Assembly: GCA_020726505.1 (NCBI GenBank)
Contig: JAHLEZ010000002.1
Coordinates: 3,286,001-3,350,000 of the forward strand
DNA from: Leptodontidium sp. MPI-SDFR-AT-0119
Lineage: Eukaryota; Ascomycota; Leotiomycetes; Helotiales; Leptodontidiaceae
Direction of reading: 5' to 3'
Length of the DNA: 64,000 bases
Made by a program: the position numbers and the translations under genes. Shown one piece after another: positions 8,961 through 19,736 of this stretch (positions are counted from its first letter, which is position 1; each line of letters begins with the position of its first letter). The notes under the pieces are model-generated. The model saw only the letters and a program-made list of their open reading frames with translations, was not told the origin of the DNA and ran no database searches.

Positions 8961-11900
8961 GATTTAGTAGCGACGCCCCCCACTTTATCTTAAAAGTATA
9001 TACTTAAACTTTTATGTCTTAAGAAGGATTTCCTTGCGGATTTCCTTAGCGTCACTTATCGCGAGGCCACATACTAAAAGCTACTTATGCCTAAAACTAA
9101 GTCTACACAAATACATTATCTAGTCGCTTAAGATAGACGTAAATATAAATATATCCCGCCCGAGATAAGCGACGGTAGTAAGAGCCCTTTTTATAGACTT
9201 AGTACTAAGTATATATAAATTTAAAGTAAGAGCGTATACTTAGATTTATATATGCCTACCTAAAATTAAGGCTATATAAAATACTATATACCACCCCTTT
9301 CTTAGCCCTTGTCTTAAGAGTATATTCTTAAATCTACGTATATTGAAATTAAGTTATTATAAAACAGCGTCCCTCACCGCTAGTCACTTAGTTCCGGGGC
9401 ATATCTTTATATATTTATATACTCGAAACTATGTCGGGAGAGGGATTTTCCTTAGAGTCGTTTCACGGCACACTTATTACTAAGACATATATTTAAATCT
9501 GTGTATACTTAAGAACTGAGTTTACTTAAACTATACTTATAAAAAAGTATTATTAGTTACTTATCTTAAGTGTATATACTTAAATCACGAAGGCTATAAC
9601 GTTACTGTCTTTATAGTACTTGTCTTGGCGGTATATGTCTAATTTACGTGTCCTTAAAATCAAGTTTATAAGAAAGGCGCCGCCACCCCTTGGCCCTTTG
9701 TCGCTTGTCTTAATAGAACATACGTACATTTGCGTATAATTTGTGGGCAGAGTGTTTACTCTTGTGACAAGTGACGCCGGGAAAACCTCTAAGGAAAACC
9801 TTCTTAAAAGTTAGTTTTAGGCATATAGATTTAAGCTTAAGGCCCGAGATAAGCCACGGTTATGGGGAAGTCTAATATAGACTCAATCTAAAGCGTACGC
9901 AGATTTAAGTATAGTCTTCTAAGACGTGTAATGTAAAGGATACTTCTGTGTAAAATTAAGTCTATATATTTATAGATTTAAGTATATGTCCTTATATAAT
10001 ACTAGGAAACTCTTAATAAAATCGTTCCTCACATTTAGTTGTAGGCATAAGAATATTTAATTATATTCACCTAAGACAGGCTATAGTGGGGCATTATTTT
10101 ATATAGATTTAATCTAAGCATACGGAATTTAAGTATATACCTACATAATAGCGACGCCGAGAAAATCCTCATATAATATTAAGGGAGTTCTTAATTTATA
10201 ATAAGATTTAAATGTACGAAAATTTAAATCTTAAAAAAGCTAATTAACGATTTAAATAACTATAACTATCCTAAAAGAGAGCACTTTTGAGATTGTTTTA
10301 AAACGCGCGTAGGGATAGACTTAGGCTAGCTGTATCGTAGACGTACTTAAGGGACACTAGATTACGTCGAGCGAAGAGTCTGTACTATTACTCAGGAAAA
10401 GGAAGCTTAGTTATAAGCAAGTGTCTATTTAAACGTGACATATAGTGTGAGATTAGTATAAGTACTATAAGGAAAGAAAGTTATCTTGGAATTTATAATA
10501 CAATCTTATTAATTTATATACTTCTCGGCCGGAGGTAAGTATAAGTAGCAAAACATTTTAATAAGAAATATAAAAAGATCTAGTAACTCTTTAAGTACTT
10601 GCTTCCTTATAATTATCTTCTACTAAGGATTATCTTCGCGTAGTAAAGACAATAGTTATTATAGTTATTATAGTAACAGGAATATTCGTGGTTATAATTG
10701 TATATACGATAAATCGACTAAGCGTTTGTATAGCGAAGGATTTACACGGCATAAAACCTTCAGAGTTACAAGTAGTTGATTCCTAGATTCCTGAACGTGA
10801 GGCCGAAGATGTTAAAGATGTTAAAGATATTAAAGATGTTAAAGATATTAAAGATCCTAAAGATCCTGAAGATATTAAAGATAATATTAATAATTATAAA
10901 AGTGGTAGCGAGATAAGTCCGGGGTATATGCCCACATCGTACGGCACTTGTGTTATATAAATTATACTAGAATACGTTTATAGTTCGGTAGACAAAGAAA
11001 ATTCTGACCTAATAAAAGTAGTCACCGATAGACTTTGTGAGACAAGTGAGTTGTAAACGTTATTATATAAAGAGTCCGGGAAATCTAAATTGTTCGTTAC
11101 TTACTAAATACAGCTTCTTAGCTCGAGAACTACATTTTTAACTAGACTGTCCCCTCTATTCTTGTTTATATTACTTTCCCACCACATTACACCTCTTAGA
11201 TTTATACTCTTAATCTACCGAGCTTTTTAACGACTAACTTCCACAGTATTATAGCTAATTAATTCCTGCTTAGTTAGATCCTAATTATAACTTACTCTAA
11301 GCTTCTTATTATAGATCTCGGAAGAGCCATTTATAGGCAGCGACTTATAGTCGTACACCCCCGCTTCTTAAGTACTAGCACCTACGGCCCTAAACGATTG
11401 TTTAAGGCCTGTAGTCTTCGTAAACGACTGGCCGTAAATAAGTATACCTAAGACAATTTTATTAGACGCCACGCCGTGAGAAGTGTAATAGTTAATATTA
11501 GACTTAGTATTAAAAGGAGTAAAGGTATCTCTAGTAGAGAACAGGTTCGCTTAGTGACTTGTGATCTTAGGAACTAATTAACTCCCCGCGTAATTATATA
11601 TTATTAGGTTCTAAAAGTCGAGATATTAGTCTATAGATTTTATGTTTAGTTTTCGATAGTTTAAAGGGCCTACAGGCGCAGCGAATGTAAGTTCAAAGTA
11701 ATACTTTGTGTATAAGGAGTCGCTATATTAATTAAGTTATTCTCTAGTCTCTTTTAAGAGTAGTATAAGATCGGCGGCCTTAGCTTTATTAATAGGATAC
11801 TCTTAGTTAATATTTAGGCCGTTAAGTCTAAGATTCTTAACGAGATTTAGAGTAAAAGAAGTAAACAAAGTCTGACCTTGTTCTGACAAAGTAGGGCCTA

Positions 11901-14900
11901 CAAAGTTTTGAGAGTATATCGTACTACTAATAGAGAGAAGGACCTTCAGGTTCCGATTCTTCTTAAGAGAATATAATTGTCCTAGACAACTATAGAGTTA
12001 AGCTCCTGTCTGATTTACTATTAGGTCGTTAAATTGATTAGAAGTATTAGCCTCTAAATTAAAGAGGAAACTAAAGTGATATTAGCGAACGAAGCGGCTA
12101 GTTTGACGGGAATCTAACACTTGTCTTGTGATTAGATTTATATTTATAAAGGTATACAGTACATAAGTAAGTTAGTTAATAGGTAAGTCCTTGGGAAAGA
12201 ATTTTCTCTGGTAAATGTCCTTTAATATTTAGCTTCTGTTTATATTAAAATAAAAAGAATTAACTAGTTAGTGTAATAAGTTACTGTACGATATCTAGAA
12301 TAGCTGGAACTCTCTTGCCGCTTCGCTTCTTGTATCCTATTACACTATGATACGAAACACAGTATAGTAAGAGTAGGGAGTTTCAAAGCCCTCTATATTG
12401 TGAGTTAATGATAGCTAAGCTTTAACTCACCTGCAAGGACTTCTGCGGAAAAGCATTTATATATTATAGTTATATCTAATATTAATAGTAGCGTATGTCT
12501 TGTTTCTGTAGGCTTAAAAGAGAATGTACTTTTATATCCTAAGCTTATTCTTTATTATTAATAGAGCATATCTTAAAATATTAACTGTATAATTAGAAAA
12601 GGCTTAACTTATTCTAGGCATACGTAGCTAGGTGGGCACCCCCTCCGGAACCTCACTGAAACCCTACTGTTTCGGCTCCGAACTGATATATTAATAATTA
12701 TAGTTACTAATATAAGTCTGTGCTAAATCAAAATGCTGCCGAGTATTGAAAGGTGGAATTATTAAATATAACAGTCGACAAGTCTAAGCCTAAAGTTCAC
12801 TAGAACATTAATAAGTGCCGATACAGTTAGTTCCGAAAATGTTCTATGGCTATTAACTTTAAGAAAGAATGACGTTTAGTATATATTTAGCTTTTATTAA
12901 GTTTAAGAGCTTCTTTAAAACACATTTTAAGGATAATTTAAAGTGTCTTATCTTCTATTAGTGTATACTAAAGCTAAGGAAAGAAAGTAGAGTATAAGGC
13001 TTAAAAAAAGTCTCATCTAACAAATTAGTAACCCCGCTAGTCTAGTATATCGCGTGGCTCTCGACACAGAAGTAGTATTTATTATGACGGAGTCTTTTTA
13101 TGTTTTTATTACTTAACACCTAAAAGGCTATCTAAAAGCGAAACGAGTATATCGACTCCCCTATAGCTTATAGCCGAGGCATTATTAAAATTAATATATC
13201 TTCTACTAATTTGGCCTAGGGTGAGGTAAGCTACGCTAATATCCCGGCCTTTTGTGCCGTAAAATCTATATTAAGTAAGATAATGTAGTAGTGAGACGTG
13301 GCACTTAGTCGAATTTTCAAAGCCGCCGAAATATTTAATACTTTTAATATTTAGAGTTTTTTATAATAATAGTATGATATGTCCGCCTATAGATTTAATA
13401 GGTGTAATGACTGCTTCTCTAGAGTTGTAGTAAGGAGCTGGAAAGCCGTATATATAGACTTAGTCACAGGAGGAGTTATTTGAACACTTTATGACAGCGG
13501 AGGGGCTTCTGAGGAGAGTAGTTGCCTAGAGGCCGCGACTTAGTATAAATACTACAATACTTACTCTAGAGTGGGGTCAGAGGAATATTACACAAGGCCA
13601 TTAGGATTTAGCTTACGTAAAAGCCTTAGAGTATATACTTGCGATGTTGTGAAGTTGAATTTAAGCGGGGCTAGATGTTTTTAAATACTAAATTAAGTCA
13701 CGAATATTAATTTCTTTAATAGGCATAATTAAATAACATAAGTGTAAAAACTTCCGTGGCTATTTCCCTTCGTTAATCAGGAATAGTCCTATTTCTCTAC
13801 GACTAAGTTGTGTTATGTCGCTACTTATGTCAATTGGAAGCGCTTGTCGAATGCCTTCTAGATGAGGAAAATCTTAAGAAAGGAACAAGAAATACTTTTG
13901 ATTTCACGTAAGACGAGTAAGAACACTAATAGTCTTATATTATAGAGCGGGGTAGTCTCATCAAGAGAAGAAGTGTTAAAAATGGAAAAACTATAATTTA
14001 AGTGAGTCTTTTATTTATATCTTAATACTAAGGTGTGTTACTAGTACTATTCCTTAGAACAAGCTGGGAGATTTGGAGCTCTTCCTTATGTTTAGCCTAA
14101 ACGGTACCTCGAAAGAGGTTCTGGTATTAAGCGGTGTGCCGCCACTCTCGAGGATAGGAAATAGAGGTAGAATCCTCTTCCTTGACCTCCCTTTTTGTGT
14201 TTACTTGTGAGCTAGTATAGCGCTCCCTTTATAATTTCCCGGCTTCTTTCCCGACACAAGCGCTTTAATAAACGCTAGAGGTGGAACTCGATCCGCTAGA
14301 CGACGTGCCGTAAGCTTATGAACTTTCGCTTTAGTAAGAGTAGTTCTTGTTTATTTCTTTCTAAGCTTAATATTCTTTATTATTCTTCTTTTTACCTTCC
14401 TCTCTCTATTACTATCTTTATTATTATCTTCGTTTGTGTCCTCGTCGGTCGTAAAGTCATTTATATTAAGCGATTCTATAACTATGTCTAGATAATTCCG
14501 TTTCTATTAAAGTATTAAAAGAGTTATTAAATCCGGGAAGAAGGACGTACTAGCGAGGATATAAAATCAAGATCCCCTTGAGCCGTCTAAAGTAAGTAAA
14601 CCTTCTTACTTATATTGTCTATGATTTTGAACTTAATATTATAAAACGGCTACACTTTCTTTAGTTACACAATCTTTTTATATATGCCCCACTTTCTTTT
14701 AAAGAAACTGGCGCGTTCTGTCTTTATTTAATGTTCTGCGACAATATACGCTATAATTAGCGGCAGATCAGATGCTCCCGAAACGGCAGTATCGACAGAA
14801 GCTTATTACTCTTGCTTTTATAAGCTTCGCTTTTACAAGTACTTGCCGATCGACTGCTACTGATTTCGTTTTTGCTTCGACGGATTAACTAGCAAGAAGC

Positions 14901-15060
14901 TGCGTTATACTTTAAACAAAAAGGAAATTAAGAAAACTAGAAATAAGATTTAAAAGAACTTCCCGGAACTTAACCGAGTAATAATTAAATAAAACTAGAA
15001 ATAACTTCCGGTAAAAAAGCTTATTAAAAGCTTTTTTTAATAATAGCTTTAAAGCTAATA
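8961..15060. other. AT-rich, RIP-degraded transposon graveyard
   Basis: This 6-kb stretch is AT-rich with stops in all frames and no intact gene. Its left part (to about 9750) holds faded copies of the preceding tandem repeat. A plus-strand frame around 10630-11200 stays open in pieces and includes a hydrophobic segment (VIIVIIVTGIFVVIIVYTI) followed by an acidic Asp-Val-Lys repeat. The part just before 15070 probably belongs to the copia relic. Short GC-richer islands near 12630-12690 and 14090-14330 could not be assigned. Confidence 0.55.
10802..10893 (+). repeat. 9-bp minisatellite GTTAAAGAT (Asp-Val/Ile-Lys repeat)
   Basis: About nine to ten copies of (G/A)(T/A)TAAAGAT in tandem. Read in the open plus frame they encode DVKDVKDIKDVKDIKDPKDP. 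The frame continues on both sides but is broken by stops. Confidence 0.8.
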
Positions 15061-15069
15061 ATAATAGTT

Positions 15070-17640
15070 ATTTTAGTAGTAAAATATTCTGGAAACGTTA
15101 ATACTTGTATTATTAGCTCGGAGTTATTTAACGAAGCTCTAGCAACTGTCGGCATTTACGTTACTTTCGACGTCGATTATTATTCTTTTTCAGATAATAC
15201 GTTACTCGATAATAAAGCCGCTACTTACTTAGTTAATTCGGTTGCTTTCTTAGAGCCTAATACTTTCGTTAAATCGATTAACGACGATTCAGTCGAAGCC
15301 GGTACTTCAAGCCTAATAGTTAAGGGCAGAGGTATTCGCATTTTAAGAAGTATTCTTAATAGCCTCGAAGGAGCAAATACAGCTGATTTAAAGCTTAATA
15401 ACGTCGCCGTTATCGAAGGTTTTAATATTAATATTATTTCGGAAGCTTGCTTATTACAAGCAAAGGTTTAATATAATAAATTAGATTATACGTTGCGCGT
15501 AAGAATAGCTAAGAAAAATACGATTTTAAAATAATTAAAGCAATAGTTTAACTTAATTTTCTTTAAATATAAGCTTTTAATTACTTTTCTTTTTTAATTA
15601 TTTTTAAGTCCTTAAACCGCTTAAGTTATATTTTTCTTATATTTCTTATTTTACAAAAGAGTATCTGATAAGACTTTTAATCAAGCAGACGATATTTAAA
15701 GCTACGATTTAATAACGTTAAGTTATAGCATCTGCGCGCCGGGTATTTAAGGAAAAAAGCGTTAGAAAACTTAATAAAAAATACGCGTAACGTCGAAATC
15801 TTAAGAATTACTTAAATTCAATACGAGTAATGTTTTTTAATTATTACGCAGCAGGTAATTAGTCGGCGATCTTCCGAAGGAGCAGTTACCCGGCTTTTTT
15901 TATCGTATTTCTTAAGATTTATTCGATTTCCTTATAAAATACGACGGGAATAATTAGCTTTTATTAATTAAAAACTAATATAATGAGAAATTTTATAAAC
16001 GGCTTTTGAAAACTAAAAGGTTAATTGCTGTTTTAAGTATTTTTAAGCCGTTTAAGGCGTAAACAAGACGTTAATACAAGCTCTCGATTTGCAAAATACG
16101 TTAAGATAACGAAACCTTAATTATAAGAATTAATAAATTAACTAAGTACGAGAAATAATATTTAAAAAGCAGCATTAATATCGAGAAAAGCTTTTTATAT
16201 ATATATTAATTTAATAAAAAAACCGAGCGCGCAAGCAAGGAAATTATTAAGAAATCGATTAAAATACAGTTATCGGCAAACTTACTTAAGATTCTTTAAA
16301 CGAAATCAGTAATAACAGCGATTACGCTTTATAATATAAGCCTTACTGCTCGTAAAGCCTTCAAAAGTCTTAACGAAATGCTTTATTCCTGGTTTCGGTA
16401 ATATTTTCGATATTATAATCTAAAACTACTTCAGAAGCTTATTACTAATATACGGACGGATTAAAGTAATATACAAGCGTACGGCTATAAAGCTTATCTT
16501 ATAATTAAAGATAAAGAAGCTCTTTTGCAAAAGAATATATTTAAAATTAACGCTAAAGCGTACTTTAATTATTTAATAAAATACGTTGTAACGTTGCTGG
16601 GTTCTGACTGGTACGCGTCGTACAAGCTCCGTCGGTTGGTATCAGCTAAGAAGTAAGGTCACAAGAGGTTCGGTTCTCAATAAGGATTGAGACGTTACAA
16701 GCAGTGGTAAACTAGAAGTAAACTTGCTATATGAATTTGAGCACGAGGCTCCACTAACTAGGAAACTACTTTGTTTATATAGGAGAGTTGGATCCCCTGG
16801 ATCCCCCGATTCCTTGGATCCCTGGATCCCTGGATCCCCTCAATTCCCAAGGGCTCCTGGGATCCCGGGATCCTTCACGTGACTCCCCGTCCCGTGATTC
16901 GGTCCCTCCGGCTGACGCCAAAATTGCAGTGCTTCTCGATGGGTGCGTCATGTGCAAAGGCTTCCTTTGTCTTGGCTTCTCTGTGCAGCCTGGCTGCCGA
17001 GCCTCAGGGCCAAGACGCACGTGATTCTTCCGATCGTGACATACGTCTTATCTAATACTTATAGGATTTAAGTACTTTAATTACAGCGTATAATAATAAC
17101 TCGAAACGTTATTTTTAACGAATCCCGCTTTTATTCGGGTTCTTTAAACGTAGAAAAAGTGGCCGGCTAGCTGCGCTTAATACTAAAAAACCTTGCAGAA
17201 ATACTAAAAGAAGAAGTAAGAGCTTAAGACGCTAAATTTAATATAATTAATAAGATAAGCGTACTCGATATACTGGATTTTATAACAAAAACAACTAGCT
17301 TTTTAGATAACGAATAGCCGATTAATATAACGACTACTCCGGAACTTATATAACCTGAAAGCTCGGGAATATTACTACTTTTAATTAAGTTATAATTAAT
17401 CTTGCTTAAGCTAACGGAAGTAAATAAATAACTTCTAGTACTTGCAAAAGTAATAAAGCCTGTTCGCAAGAGCTCTGTGACGCTTGCCCTAGGAAGACGG
17501 CAATTACGTATAAGAGACGCCTTATATATTAACACGAGAGGAATATATAACAATACCAAGTATTAACTTAGAATTAATAATTACGGAAAAAAGAAAGTAA
17601 AGGAAAAAAAAGTACTTATATATAAAAGAATAATAGCGCT
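15070..17640 (+). pseudogene. Ty1/copia retrotransposon polyprotein relic (protease, integrase), RIP-degraded
   Basis: About 130 codons without a stop (15070-15470) include LLDNKAATYLVNS, a decayed copia protease site (normally LLDSGAA), followed by the GAG-preintegrase-like IEGFNINIISEACLL. Further on, 16200-16586 reads ITLYNISLTARKAFKSLNEM and then IQAYGYKAYLIIKDKEAL, the C-terminal copia integrase region. Reading resumes after the inserted LTR as SNTYRI then TRNVIFNESRFY, the usual copia integrase end. Stops are frequent TAA/TAG at Gln/Trp positions. No reverse-transcriptase or RNase H region is seen, so the 3' part is lost where the opposite-strand gypsy relic begins. Confidence 0.85.
16587..17041. 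mobile_element. Solo LTR (455 bp) inserted in the copia integrase, 5-bp TSD
   Basis: The copia reading frame is interrupted after IKYV and resumes at 17047. The inserted 455 bp start TGTAACG and end CGTGACA, the TG...CA termini of an LTR. They are flanked by a perfect 5-bp direct repeat TACGT (16582-16586 and 17042-17046). Base composition is GC-balanced, unlike the AT-rich host element, so it arrived after the copia copy was degraded by RIP. A run of GGATCCC(T)-type repeats lies at 16789-16872. The 78- and 81-codon open frames inside it are not convincing genes. Confidence 0.88.
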
Positions 17641-17752
17641 AAGACCTGGGCTTCGCGGTTATCCGGGTACCTGGGAAATTAGTTATAACGCTACTAAATT
17701 AGAAATACCTGGGCGACCCGAATCCGCGCAGCTGAGGATCCAGAGCGTTATA
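17637..17752. other. Short GC-rich island with imperfect inverted repeats
   Basis: Within AT-rich DNA this stretch of about 115 bp has normal GC content. The motif ACCTGGG occurs three times. GCTTCGCGG...CCGGGTACC near the left end is roughly complementary to GGGCGACCCGAATCCGCGC near the right end. It may be a small MITE-like insertion or an element end; no clear TSD is seen. Confidence 0.3.
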
Positions 17753-17857
17753 TGACTTTTTCTTCCTGAAAAAGCTTGTTCTCGAGCGTTAGTTTATTTT
17801 TATATCTTTATTAAGGTTTTTATAATTATTTAAATTATCTTCTTATGCCTTGATTTA

Positions 17858-19330
17858 TTATAAGAGCTTTGCAAGAAGTTCTGCTTGCTTTTAATTATTA
17901 ATATAAAATTCTTTTATTTTATACGACGTATAATTCAGATCTGAAGCATTGTATTATTTAAAATCAACGTCTTGATTCAGCTAAGTAATATAATATAAGA
18001 AAGTCTTGTTTTTTTTACGGCAGGCAAGTACGTTTTCTAGTTCTTATTTGTTGTTTCCGGTAATATTAATTAATAAAAGAATCTCTTATTCTTGCTTTAG
18101 TAAAAAGTTGTTTGAATTCTTACGAAGCTTTCCTGCCGGAAAAACGTTATGAACTTTTATATTCGCTAGCAGTTCCAGGCAGTATAATTTGCTAATCTTC
18201 TCGAGTATTCGGAATAATCTATTAGTTAGTATATTCAATTTCTTAAATAAACGAAATATCTTATAGTAGCGCATATCAAGTTATATTAAGCTATTTTTAT
18301 TAAAGTTGATATTATAACAGAGGGAATTATAAGACCGGGCTATTTTTACCTGAGCTTTAATAAGTCCTGACCGAGCTATATCTTATGCTTTCTTATATTA
18401 TTAATATAATTAATAGCTTGTCAAATATTTAACTTATCAGAAGGAATTACTGAATTTAGCAAGTTAATTTTTTATTCTTAATTTGTACAAGAGATATATT
18501 TATAGATTACTTCAAATAATATAAGCTTTCTTAAAGAATCGTAAGAAAAAAACAGCTAAGCGTAATTTATAATAAGAAAGTACTCGGACTAATCGTCTTA
18601 ATAATACGTAACAAATAATCTGAGTCGCTTTTGCAGATATTAGTTATAAACTTCGATCTGGTTATTTATCTGAAGGTAATCAGCAGTAAAAAGCTATCGT
18701 CTGGTTTCAAGGATTATTATAAAAGCAGTCCAGAATCTAAAGACGAATTGCAGTTCTTTATCAGAAGTAATAATCAGCAGAGCGCTAAAGTAATAATATA
18801 TATAATAAATATATATTGTAACTAGCTTCCGGGTATTAGTAGTTTTCTAATAGAAAATACTAAATAGCTTATTTGCTGAATTTATTAATAAATACAAGTA
18901 CGTTATTAAATCCGTACTTATTTTTATTAAAAAAATAATAATTTATTATAATATATTCTTATAAGTGAAACAGAACGAGAAGAAAATAAAGGAATCCGGG
19001 CTTCTTATCCCGGGGGACTTAGATTCGTTAATATATATAACAGTTTCTGCAGTATTACTTAATTATTAACATAATCTTATACTATTAGTATTGAAAAAAA
19101 AGCAGTTGAATCGTCTTCTTAATATTAAGATATACTATTATAACGTAATCATAGATTTCGCGAATTATAAAAATGCAAAAGTAATCGACGTCCGGAATTA
19201 AAAAGCGGCTATTATATAATAAGAGATTGCTTTTCAAATTAAATTTACTAGGAATTATAAATATAACTTGCTTTTGCAAAGCCTGTAAAAAAAAGGCAGT
19301 TCGATTAGCTTTTAATACTTGCTATATAAC
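17858..19330 (-). pseudogene. Ty3/gypsy chromovirus pol relic (integrase and chromodomain), RIP-degraded
   Basis: Minus strand, reading leftward: 19279-19085 gives LLLYNSRFLIPDVDYFCIFI, the region before the integrase zinc-binding module. 18850-18480 gives the integrase core, with IITSDKELQFVFRFWTAF (normally SDRGPQF) and LFVTYYQDD. 18274-18086 gives KISKLYCLELLANIKVHNVF and PAGKLRK, the C-terminal GPF/Y-type end. About 18050-17860 gives ELENVLACRKKNKTFLYYIT then LNQDVDF, a chromodomain. All stops fit Gln or Trp changed by C-to-T/G-to-A. The RT/RNase H portion is absent upstream of 19330. Confidence 0.88.
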
Positions 19331-19736
19331 TAGCTGACAGGGAATGATCTTATCCTTGAGATCGCAATACCCCTTTGTTGTCCGCCACGTTGAGTGTCCG
19401 CTGATGTACAATTCTGACTCCTTTAAACCTCTCTGTTCCAGCTGGCCCGGCCTCATAAACAGTGGAGACGTTTGTTATTCACAAGGGAGTCGTTAATCTT
19501 TATTTAATAGATCACAGTTCTTAAGCATTGAAATCGTCATAGTATAATAGTATGTATCCATAGAGCACTTCAATTCTAGACCGCTGTTTACCGTTTACGC
19601 ATACTCTACACCAAAATTATACAAGATTTATTCCTCGCAATCATATGATTATGCGGTTATCGTAAGAATGTGCACAGTGATATAAATGGAATTATCAAAA
19701 ACTATGCTTGCTTGCGCCGTGGAATGATTTACGGCT
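19331..19736. other. Intergenic transition from AT-rich block to gene block
   Basis: GC content rises from about 19340. No gene-like frame is seen. The stretch contains the 3' flank of the DUF4246 gene. Confidence 0.4.

Noticed and set aside
16775..17024. Overlapping 78- and 81-codon frames on both strands
   Set aside because: They lie inside the solo LTR and consist partly of the GGATCCC repeat; no family resemblance.
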